The notes below the pieces were generated by a model that did no database searches, had not been told where the DNA came from, and was given only the letters and a program-made list of their open reading frames with translations. The position numbers were made by a program, and so were the translations under genes. Source: Tritrichomonas foetus (Eukaryota > Parabasalia > Tritrichomonadida > Tritrichomonadidae). Taken from it: a DNA stretch of 11,120 nucleotides. The stretch's first letter is position 1. The number at the start of each line of letters is the position of its first letter. Where the stretch lies: NCBI GenBank assembly GCA_001839685.1, contig MLAK01000145.1:1-11120 (forward strand), in the 5' to 3' direction. This document shows positions 1-7,876 of this stretch, piece by piece.

Positions 1-36
<36 letters not shown>
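1..36. repeat. Poly(T) homopolymer, 36 nt
   Basis: An uninterrupted run of 36 T opens the window. It may be a genomic homopolymer at which an assembly stopped, or the genomic copy of a poly(A) tail read on the minus strand. No gene on the minus strand ends against it, so a retroposed tail is not supported. Confidence 0.95.
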
Positions 37-37
<1 letters not shown>

Positions 38-756
38 AATGAAAAACAATCACACAAAGTCAAAATTTTGATGGTTTAAAAATGAAAATAAAAACACATA
101 TAGATAAAATAAAAGCTATTATTCCAAAGTGTCGAAATAATCTAGTGTGAAATAATCGTGTCAAATTCTGACATTTAATTTTCCAAATATCTTCATGTCT
201 AATGATTATATTTATAGGATAATTATGATTTTATACTCAAAATATCATTTTAATGTTGGAATATTGGAATAATTTGTAAATATCATTATTTTATAGGCAT
301 TTTTCACATTTTGATAATAACTATTTTTGTGAAGTTTTTGAATAGAATTGAATGAATTAAATAAAGATTAATATATTATATATTTGACTCCGTTCACAAA
401 AGACTAATTTTTGAATTACTCATAAAAATTAACAGAAAATTTGATTTCTATGGAAGTGTTCATAAATGTATATACTGATAAGAATTATATAAAATCGATT
501 TTTATTAATGATTTGAGCTCTCATTTTAGTGGCTACATTTTCTCAAGCTACCAGTATTCAAAAAAATTCTATATCTTTCAAAAATGCATTGAAAAAAAAG
601 TAACATGTATTCAAAAGTAACTAATATTCATAATCCATTCAAAAAATACTATGAAAAGATAAACTTATCTCTCAAAAAAAATGGGCTAAAACATAATTTG
701 ATAGTATTGAAAAGTGATATTATTTCAAATTAATTCTTATTTCAAAAAATCGAAAC
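37..756. other. AT-rich intergenic DNA upstream of the serpin
   Basis: This 720-nt gap is very AT-rich and broken by stops in all frames. I see no gene, RNA gene or structured repeat. The promoter of the serpin gene should lie near its right end. The closest TCA before the ATG is TCAAA at 742-746, which lacks the pyrimidine expected after the A in the trichomonad initiator, so no clear initiator can be assigned. Confidence 0.6.
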
Positions 757-1845
757 ATGGAAGCAAGCTTTGGCTCCTTCGAATTTGACCTCATTCGCTC
801 CTTCTTCATTGATAGCGAGAAAAAGAGCAGTTCCCCTCAGCCTCTTCTTTCCCCATATTCGGTCGGCTTATGTTTATCTTATTTATCCAATATTGTCCAA
901 TCGGACAAATCACGCCGCGAAATTTGGAAATCTCTATACACTGAAATTGGCACACCGTTTCCCTTTTTTGCTGAAGGAATTAAAAAAATCCAAAATTCAG
1001 TCGAAATGAATTGCCCATCATTAACAACCGCCAATCTTATTTTCACATCAATGAGTCCATCACTACTTGAAGAAAATGAACAAAGCTTCGTCCCACAAGT
1101 CGTCAATTTCAGCATTTTTGATACTCCGTCATCAGTCATCAATAAAACGGTTAAAGCTCGAACAAACGGTCGAATTTCGAGAATAATGAATCCAATGATG
1201 AGAATGTTACAAGGTAATATGGCAATGACATCTGTGGCTGTTTTTGAAAGTTTATGGCTACATAAATTTGATGGAATTTATGATCATAAATTTCATGGAT
1301 TTAAATCATCTAAGGTTGTTCCAATGATGCAAATGACCAAAGCTATTGATTTCTGTGAAGACAAAAGCTGCTTCGCAATTGATTTGCCTTTTAAAGAGGG
1401 AAACGTATCGTTCATGGCGGTTATGGCGAAAAAGAAAGGTGAAAAACAATTTTATCGTTTACTCAAAAAATTTGACTATTCAAAGTTTACTAACCTCATC
1501 AAATCCAAGAACAAAAAGAATATGAATGTCATTATTCCTCAATTTACAATTGAAACAGATTCTTTTAACTTGATTCCTAAATTAGAGAAATTAGGAATTC
1601 ATAGTAAATTAATTCTTGGATCCAATGCAAATCTCGCACATTTTCGACAAAAATGTGTGTTTTGTATTAATGAAAAAGGATCAGTTCCTGAAGTCTCCAC
1701 AGCTTATGTTCGATGCCCAAAAATCAGGACTGATCGATTTTCGTTCAACAGACCATTTCTATTTTTCATTGTTAATCATGATAAAAACATTGTTTTATTT
1801 AGTGGAGTGATGACTAACCCAGCACTCGATGAACTAAGCGATTAA
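757..1845 (+). CDS. Serpin-family protein (MEROPS I4), intracellular type
   Basis: Serpins trap proteases by inserting a cleaved reactive-centre loop into a beta sheet. Family landmarks appear in order: the shutter segment LLSPYSVGL (about 30-38, with Ser32 and Ser35), helix F-like INKTVKARTNGRI (128-140), VPMMQM (188-193), IIPQFTIETD (259-268), the hinge NEKGSVPEVSTA (305-316), and the C-terminal signature FNRPFLFFIVNHDKNIVLFSG (330-350). The length of 362 residues is normal for a compact serpin. No signal peptide is visible, so the product is probably cytoplasmic, like clade B serpins. Counting from the hinge Glu (306, P17) and Gly (308, P15) places P1 at Lys322 and P1' at Ile323, which suggests trypsin-like specificity. 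Pro311 (P12) and Glu312 (P11) are unusual for an inhibitory hinge, so inhibition is uncertain. The ATG at 757 is the first in frame and leaves a normal N-terminus. The 5' part is visibly richer in G and C than the 3' part. Confidence 0.93.
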   Translation: MEASFGSFEFDLIRSFFIDSEKKSSSPQPLLSPYSVGLCLSYLSNIVQSDKSRREIWKSLYTEIGTPFPFFAEGIKKIQNSVEMNCPSLTTANLIFTSMSPSLLEENEQSFVPQVVNFSIFDTPSSVINKTVKARTNGRISRIMNPMMRMLQGNMAMTSVAVFESLWLHKFDGIYDHKFHGFKSSKVVPMMQMTKAIDFCEDKSCFAIDLPFKEGNVSFMAVMAKKKGEKQFYRLLKKFDYSKFTNLIKSKNKKNMNVIIPQFTIETDSFNLIPKLEKLGIHSKLILGSNANLAHFRQKCVFCINEKGSVPEVSTAYVRCPKIRTDRFSFNRPFLFFIVNHDKNIVLFSGVMTNPALDELSD

Positions 1846-2187
1846 TTTGTCTTTATATAATTGTTTTTATGTAAATATTATACCATTTTTTTCACTTTCC
1901 AATTTATATATTTTATATTATTTTATATTTTATATCTAGACACATTGAAAAAAAATATATTCTTGAAAAGAAATTTTTATTTTTGTTGAATTCAACTCAT
2001 GACTTCCTGTGATTTATATATACATATATATAATATATAGTAAAATGTCGATATTACATATATGTCTATAGTGGCTCAATAAATAAATACCATCAGTTGG
2101 ATAAATGGGAAAATATGTCAAATTGAACAAAATCTTTTTCTTTCTTATCATGTTCACTATCTTTTTTGATTCTTTCATAAAAAAGCC
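1846..2187. other. AT-rich gap downstream of the serpin
   Basis: This 342-nt gap holds runs of alternating TA (around 2015-2040) and no gene. A TAAA follows the serpin stop at about 1871. It could serve as the poly(A) signal, but such a tetramer is common in DNA of this composition. Confidence 0.5.
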
Positions 2188-2219
2188 ATGACTCTAAATA
2201 AACAATTATTTAGAGTCAT
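2188..2219. repeat. Perfect 14-bp inverted repeat with 4-nt loop
   Basis: ATGACTCTAAATAA (2188-2201) and TTATTTAGAGTCAT (2206-2219) are exact reverse complements, separated by ACAA. The pairing stops abruptly on both outer sides. It lies just past the 3' end of the decayed minus-strand gene and 342 nt after the serpin stop. It could be a 3'-end hairpin or a remnant of a small inverted-repeat element. The sequence does not tell these apart. Confidence 0.9.
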
Positions 2220-2375
2220 ATAAAATTTCAATATTTGTTGCTTCAAAATATAAATCTAATATATTTATTATATTCATGATTGATGAAAATGAAAAATTAG
2301 TGTTTTCATGGAATTATTGAAATTATTAGAATTAGAAAGATATTCATGAAGCTCAGGATGATAATATTCATAATA

Positions 2376-2407
<32 letters not shown>

Positions 2408-3235
2408 GAAATTCATTATATTCAATTGTTGATTCTTCTACTTAAATATGAAGAATTTCATTATTATTTCTAATAATACAATATTGAAATGATTCTTTCG
2501 AATATTCAACTTTTTGTAACCATGGATAACGAAAAATATTAATTGAACCAAATGTCATAGAATATTCAAGGAGACTAATACCTTTCTCTTCAGAATCAAT
2601 ATCTTTATTATTTTCTAAAGACGATGGTTCAATTCGTGAATTAAAATCAAAATTGTCAATTTTTGAAACAAAATCATGATTACAATTAATATCATTTGAT
2701 CGAATAATTTTAGCAATTTCATCTTTTGAATGTATTTTTCTTCTAATTTTTGAATAATTTTCTTCTTCAAATGATGGTTTTGTTGAAAAATAAAAATTTT
2801 AGATAATTTCATCGCTTAATTTAAATTTATTTATCAATTCTTCATACATTTTTTGATTACATGTTTTGATTTCTGGACTAAAAAAAGAAAAAGTTGTTTA
2901 TCTTTCAATAATGAAATGTATCTAATTAAGAGTGAATCTTCAAAAATTCCTTCTTCAAAAAGAAAAAGTAAGAAATGTTTGTTTCTTTGAAAAAATTAAA
3001 AATAATGTTGATTGATGAAATGAAGTTTTAAAAGATTGTTTTGAAATTAATTATTTTAAAATAAGAAAATAAATTTCTTCTTCTTCTGTTTCTTGAAAAT
3101 TCAAATAAATCGAAAGATGAATGAAAATATAAAGGAATGCTTCATAATGTAAAATGCTGTGAAATAAAGATTTTTTCAATATCATTAAAAAGTTCGTTGA
3201 TGTGATTTCATAATAAATTTTGGGATTTCTCACAA
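2205..3235 (-). pseudogene. Decayed DUF3447-like (ankyrin-type) gene
   Basis: Read on the minus strand, several frames join into one degraded protein. HFLLFLFEEGIFEDSL runs from 2977 and stays open to about 2887. A frameshift at the A7 run 2880-2886 leads to SPEIKTCNQKMYEELI. An in-frame TAA (2801-2799) follows, then an open stretch ending with LLEYSMTFGSINIFRY and FQYCIIRNNNEILHI. A second TAA (2444-2442) and a T12A20 tract come next, after which YYEYYHPELHEYL continues to about 2300. This order (SPEIK, the S/E-rich linker, LLEYxxxFGSIxIFxY, then an NNxEIxHxxEE helix pair) is how I remember the DUF3447 ankyrin-like proteins of trichomonads. No database comparison was possible. The 5' part (about 3000-3235) is only loosely recognisable, so that boundary is approximate. 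Two stops and at least two frame changes make an intact product impossible. Confidence 0.68.
2376..2407. repeat. T12-A20 homopolymer palindrome inside the pseudogene
   Basis: Twelve T (2376-2387) are followed directly by twenty A (2388-2407), so 12 bp can fold back with no spacer. The tract interrupts the decayed DUF3447-like gene between recognisable protein segments. It probably arose as slippage or an insertion during decay. Confidence 0.9.
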
Positions 3236-4106
3236 GAAAGAATCGAAATCATTTAATTGTGTAGATTTTGAAGTATTTCAATATTTCTTTTGAACTCTGA
3301 GATTCCATTTAATTCCATTTCTTTTATTTAAATCTTCGCCAAATTTCAACTAAAATAACAATGTCAAAAACAAAGAAAATCTCTTTTTTGTATTGTTTAT
3401 TGATCAATGCCTGATTTCCAGAATTAGTTTTTTGAGATCAGAACGTGATAAGATACATTCAATGATTAAATACAATATCTGTAATATAAATATACAAGAT
3501 AAAGTTATTTTAAATGCTCAAAAATAAATGCTTCGCAATTCGTTTTTAGTGATCAATTAAAGCAAAATGATGATGCATTCATGGAAATTGTTTTTGAAGT
3601 TTGCAAATACTCGTATATCACAATCTTTTTTTTTAGACCTGGTATGACCACATCAATATCATTTGTATAATGTTTAAAATAACTGTACTGAATGAAATTT
3701 ACTGAAAATTAAAATTCGCCATTTTAGCAAGTGGAAATATTTGTGAAAATATTATCGGTTGAAATTGCGTGTAGAAGATGTTTTTATATTACATTTAATA
3801 TACAAATATGAAAAATATAAATGTAAATATTATATTATATTAATTTACCAAGATATAAGGAAATCAAAATCCCACCAAAATTGTTAATTATATCGTTTTT
3901 TGGGAAGCTTTTTCAATGGTTGTTATTCACAATTAATGATTTAGGAAAAAAATTCAGGAATATTCAATTATTCCCGAAATATAAAGTGAATTTATTCAAT
4001 AATTCTGAAAAATTCAATATCAACAAATCCAACAATTGAAATATCATGAAACTTTTTGTATATATTTCTTTCAAACTTATTTTCTTCGCTGATTGAAAAA
4101 GTTTGA
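3236..4106. other. Intergenic gap, no assignable gene
   Basis: About 870 nt of AT-rich DNA lie between the pseudogene and the coiled-coil gene. A stretch at 3503-3667 (+) is free of stops for 55 codons, but its first ATG is only at 3581 and its translation resembles nothing I know. It may be chance or an old coding remnant. Nothing else structured was seen. Confidence 0.5.
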
Positions 4107-4111
4107 TCATT
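4107..4111 (+). promoter_or_regulatory. Candidate initiator (TCATT) of the coiled-coil gene
   Basis: TCATT fits the trichomonad initiator TCA(+1)Y(T/A). If transcription starts at A4109, the leader is 20 nt with no upstream ATG. Such short leaders are usual in Trichomonas, and this supports the start at 4129 over Met11. Confidence 0.5.
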
Positions 4112-4128
4112 TTTAATTTGGCGTTAAT

Positions 4129-7035
4129 ATGATTAAAGAAGGGAACGATCCTGCCTGGATGAACGGGCCTTCTTTACCACCACTTTCAGAATCTATAATT
4201 ATGAGTGGTCTTGTTTCTGAAAAAAATATCACACAACCAAAAATCCATACAATGAAGTCGAATTTTCAGCCAACAGCTATTCCTAATTCTAGGCTCCTTC
4301 CTATCAAAAAGCCAATGAAATCTGCACCAAATGAAGAGAAATTTCGATCATCATACTCAACGTTTTATTCAAAACCGTTAAAATCCATTCAAACCAAAAC
4401 GGTTTTAAATGATACACCTGATGTGCCACTTTGTTATAAACCGCCACCAATTGAAAAACAAAGAAAACAACAATATATCTTCCCCGAAAAACCAACAGCT
4501 GAAAAACACAGAAGTCGATCTGTTTGTAAAAAAGAATCTATACAAAATAGAGGAATGTGTCAAGAAGTTACTCAACTTTCTGCTTTATTAGATTCCATTA
4601 TAGCCGAAGTGAGTGAAAATCAAATATTAGATCAGGATTTATCAGAAATATGCAAAAACAAAATTAAAATATCACAAACTTTTAATTATGTCTTCAATCA
4701 GTTAATTCTCCAAGAAAAAAATGATTACGCCGAGCGAGCCCTTTTGTTACACCGAATTCAGAAATACTATATGGATTCAATTAAAGAGTTTCCAGAAGTT
4801 TATAATCAATATGAGCAAAAATTACAAGATTTGACTGAAAAATATACAAGTTTATCAAATGACTACGCTCATTCAACTACTCAAGTTGAAGATGCTTATA
4901 AAAAAATAGAATTAAAAGAAGAAGAAATTGAAAACTTAAAAGAAAAATTACAAAATATTCAAGAAGAATCAAATCAAAAAGATATAACTATTCAATCAAA
5001 TACTTTTGATATTGATTATATTAAAGGACAACTCACACAAGTGAAATTTCGTCTTCAACAAAAAAAGGATAAAAATAAATTATTAAAAACAGCAATTAAA
5101 CAAAGAGATGAAGAATCAAAAAATCAAATGAACCAATTAGATGCCGCTTCAAAGACAATAGATGAATATAAAAGACAAGATATTGGGTTTCTTCCACAAC
5201 TTCGTAAAGCTAAAGCTGAACTTGAAGAATCCCAAGCAAAAATTGCCGAACTTGAAGAAAAAATTGTAGAAATGAAAAATATTCCAAAAGATGATAAAAA
5301 TGTGGATACCTCAGATTTACCTAAACCATCTAAAAAGCGATTAAAATTAGGACGAAATAGCTCAAAAACAAACTTTGCCGAATTTGATTCAATTACACGC
5401 TTGAAAGCATCAAGCACGAAATTAGCAACTTTAGAGGAAACACCAACAAAAGAAAAGAAAATAGTTAGACATAACTCGCGTACTGGTAAAAAGAATAATC
5501 GATGTTCATCCCAAGAAAATTCAAGTGATTCCGAAAAATCGCTTTCTGAATTCACAAATGGCATAAATGGTCAATCACTTTCTACACAAAACTCTATTGA
5601 TCAATTCTTTGGCTCTGAATATACTAATGCTTCAACTCAAACAGAAACCGGCTTAATAGCGACTATATCATCACAACAAATACCACATCACTCTAAAAGT
5701 ACTAATAAATCCAAAAACAAGCAAAATACAGAAAATTCGATAGATGAAGGAAAATCAACTGAAGTACAAACAGGAAAAGAAAATCAAAATGATGAAGTTG
5801 ATTTACCTGATTTGTTATCTTATATAACACCAATTCTTGCTAGACCTTATCGAACACCAACCGTTCATCAAGAATTACATATTTTTACAATATATAATTA
5901 TGAAAAAGTGATTAAAAACCAAAAACCATTGATTTGGGGTGTTCAATTAATTCATAATTTCCTTGTTGATCCATTTATTCGATCAATTACCGAAAATGGA
6001 TGTCCTTTTGAATCGATTTTTTATAATTGGGTTTCAGGCCAATATAAACTAGCACACTTAATCAAACAAATTTCCGCAGACTTATCACTATTCTTTTATC
6101 AGTATAGTGAAAATGAAGAATATGTGAAATTCTTTTATCAATTATTGATCGGCGATTTTTCATTATCTGAAATTTTTTATATTGCTATTATTTATACATT
6201 TACTGTGAATTATACTCAACCTTCGCTTGTTCAGATTGTTGAAAAGTCTGAAGAAAATAAATTTTTGGATTTTATAACAATCCCCGAAAAAGTGGTTCAT
6301 ATGGTTGTTACTAAATCCTTTACGGAAGAAATGGCAAACAATTTTATCAAAAATGTTTCAAGAAATAGTGAAAATAAAATTTACTTCTTAACATTTTTAA
6401 AAGAAGTCGGTAAATTCTTTGGTGATATGCATAAAATGCTAATTAGTCAAGGAAGGAATTTACTTACTTTATGTGGTGCTTATGATTATAATCAGGTATT
6501 TCTCAAGCCATTTACTTGCTTTTGTGTTTTATTAAATATAAAAGGTAATTCTAAAAAAGAATTTCAATTTTTATCAGAAAAAAATAAAATGGAAAAAGCA
6601 GATTTTATAGATTTTAGTGATTTAATTACATATTGTGCAAATAAAAGGGCACCAATGATAGATTTGTTATCGCTATTTAATTTAAGTTCATCTGTTTCTT
6701 CATTGAAATCATATTCCGAGCTATTGAATGGACTGTTCAGCGATTTCAGAGAAAGATATTGTAATAGACTCCAAACAGTGATAGATAGTCTTCCGGAAAG
6801 TGTAAAAAGTAAAGTGAACAAAACACTCAATAATTTACGAATTTCGGTTTTGAAGGCAGACATCCCTGCAATATTATGGTATTATCGATGCTTTGTTATA
6901 AAAATTGATCATCTTTTAATGAAGGAAAAAGGATCGATTCCAATTTCATCAAAACCTGATTCGTCTTCCATTACTCAACTAATTGAATATTATGATCGAA
7001 CAGAATCGGTTGCTTTCGCGTTTTTAAATTGTTAA
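4129..7035 (+). CDS. Coiled-coil protein with axonemal dynein light chain (DNALI1/AXDND1)-like segment
   Basis: Residues about 146-235 contain LSALLDSI, then FNYVFNQLILQEKNDYAERALLLHRI and a following helix. The AERALLLHRI core and its spacing match the AERGLLLLRV region of the p28/DNALI1 inner-arm dynein light chain. That domain also occurs in long coiled-coil proteins such as AXDND1, whose human form is near 1000 residues, close to the 968 here. Layout: a basic, Pro-rich, probably disordered N-terminus (1-140); the light-chain-like segment; a long coiled coil (about 225-385); a Ser/Lys/Asn-rich linker (about 390-555) carrying STQTE and TEVQT; and a C-terminal alpha-helical region (about 557-968) that I do not recognise. 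There are no membrane segments or signal peptide. The likely site is the axoneme or associated cytoskeleton, which is inference. Base composition is more AT-rich than the serpin or kinase gene. A second TAA follows the stop directly. Confidence 0.85.
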   Translation: MIKEGNDPAWMNGPSLPPLSESIIMSGLVSEKNITQPKIHTMKSNFQPTAIPNSRLLPIKKPMKSAPNEEKFRSSYSTFYSKPLKSIQTKTVLNDTPDVPLCYKPPPIEKQRKQQYIFPEKPTAEKHRSRSVCKKESIQNRGMCQEVTQLSALLDSIIAEVSENQILDQDLSEICKNKIKISQTFNYVFNQLILQEKNDYAERALLLHRIQKYYMDSIKEFPEVYNQYEQKLQDLTEKYTSLSNDYAHSTTQVEDAYKKIELKEEEIENLKEKLQNIQEESNQKDITIQSNTFDIDYIKGQLTQVKFRLQQKKDKNKLLKTAIKQRDEESKNQMNQLDAASKTIDEYKRQDIGFLPQLRKAKAELEESQAKIAELEEKIVEMKNIPKDDKNVDTSDLPKPSKKRLKLGRNSSKTNFAEFDSITRLKASSTKLATLEETPTKEKKIVRHNSRTGKKNNRCSSQENSSDSEKSLSEFTNGINGQSLSTQNSIDQFFGSEYTNASTQTETGLIATISSQQIPHHSKSTNKSKNKQNTENSIDEGKSTEVQTGKENQNDEVDLPDLLSYITPILARPYRTPTVHQELHIFTIYNYEKVIKNQKPLIWGVQLIHNFLVDPFIRSITENGCPFESIFYNWVSGQYKLAHLIKQISADLSLFFYQYSENEEYVKFFYQLLIGDFSLSEIFYIAIIYTFTVNYTQPSLVQIVEKSEENKFLDFITIPEKVVHMVVTKSFTEEMANNFIKNVSRNSENKIYFLTFLKEVGKFFGDMHKMLISQGRNLLTLCGAYDYNQVFLKPFTCFCVLLNIKGNSKKEFQFLSEKNKMEKADFIDFSDLITYCANKRAPMIDLLSLFNLSSSVSSLKSYSELLNGLFSDFRERYCNRLQTVIDSLPESVKSKVNKTLNNLRISVLKADIPAILWYYRCFVIKIDHLLMKEKGSIPISSKPDSSSITQLIEYYDRTESVAFAFLNC

Positions 7036-7039
7036 TAAA
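7036..7039 (+). terminator. Candidate UAAA poly(A) signal at the stop codon
   Basis: TAAA follows the TAA stop (7033-7035) with no gap, and its first three bases form a second in-frame stop. In Trichomonas, UAAA at or near the stop is the known 3'-end signal. The motif is short, so chance is possible. Confidence 0.45.
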
Positions 7040-7849
7040 CTTGTTATTATTTTCGAAATCATTTTTGAGATATTTTCAAATATATATAGATATATGTATA
7101 AAAAAAGAGGGTTTCATAGCAATATAAAACTTTTACCATCAAAATTATAATACACTTCATATTAAGAATTCTCATCAATTTGATTTCCCTTAAGTGAAAA
7201 AAAGGAAAGTTGATTATTGGAGAAAAATTGCTCCAAAATATCTTTGACATGTTTTACAAGAATACCAGACAATATACTCACTAATAAGATTATTATTAAT
7301 GAAACAAGAGACTACTTTTTGACAAAAAAACAAGAAATTCAAATGAAAAATCTTCAATCTTTTCTTTCATTATAATATGCTGTCCTGAAATATTTTCTCA
7401 ATCATGAAGAAAAGTTTTTCGTTTCATCATTTTTTTTATTCGTTAAATATGGTTTGAATTATGCCATTCAATTATTGAATAAAGAAGTAATAGGCTAATT
7501 ATGATGACAAAATGTTACCGTATTTGCATCAAAAATTAAATGAAATCACAATTAATCGTATAATTCAGAATTTAATCTTTTATATCTCTGAAATTTTCTA
7601 TTGTATTGAATTATAAATAATCTGTATTCTCCCCTATTGTGGAATATGATTTTCAATAAAATAGCTTTAGGTTTATGTAGAAGATTGTGATTTAGAAAAA
7701 TTGAATATCACTAATTCAATTTTGAAAAAGAATTTCAGAATGATAATTATGATTTTCAAAAGTATCTATGAAAAAGTTTCATATAAAAGTGAGTCGGTAT
7801 CAAAAAGGTTATGTATTTTTCAATTTCCTAATAAAACATTTCAATTAAA
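7040..7849. other. AT-rich intergenic DNA before the pseudokinase
   Basis: This 0.8-kb gap has no coding remnant that I can recognise. It includes a short alternating TA stretch (about 7080-7100) and a weak 6-bp hairpin TTGGAG/CTCCAA near 7216-7235. No RNA gene was seen. Confidence 0.5.
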
Positions 7850-7854
7850 TCACT
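7850..7854 (+). promoter_or_regulatory. Candidate initiator (TCACT) of the pseudokinase gene
   Basis: TCACT fits TCA(+1)Y(T/A). Starting at A7852 gives a 25-nt leader without an upstream ATG, which agrees with the chosen start at 7877. Confidence 0.5.
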
Positions 7855-7876
7855 TAAAAATAAACATTTCCTCTGA

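Noticed and set aside
1..36. Poly(T) as the tail of a retroposed minus-strand transcript
   Set aside because: No coding remnant or clear 3' end lies next to it on the minus strand, and target duplications cannot be assessed at the window edge.
218..232. GATAATTATGATTTT is repeated exactly at 7742-7756, both upstream of genes
   Set aside because: A 15-nt match of only A, T and few G is expected about once by chance in a window this AT-rich, and distances to the two ATGs differ widely.
1807..1816. ACTAACCCAG resembles the trichomonad intron 3' end (ACTAACACACAG)
   Set aside because: It encodes the TNPA part of the conserved serpin C-terminus in the correct frame, no matching 5' splice motif is seen, and removing an intron here would destroy the family signature.
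3503..3667. Stop-free stretch of 55 codons on the plus strand in the gap
   Set aside because: The first ATG leaves only 29 codons, the translation resembles no family I know, and no initiator is placed correctly.
5124..5564. 146-codon minus-strand open frame inside the coiled-coil gene
   Set aside because: It is antisense to a coherent coiled-coil protein, and its Ser/Phe-rich content is the reverse image of Glu/Lys codons.
7083..7099. TATA-rich stretches considered as TATA boxes or origins
   Set aside because: Trichomonad promoters rely on the initiator, and alternating TA runs are frequent in all gaps here.
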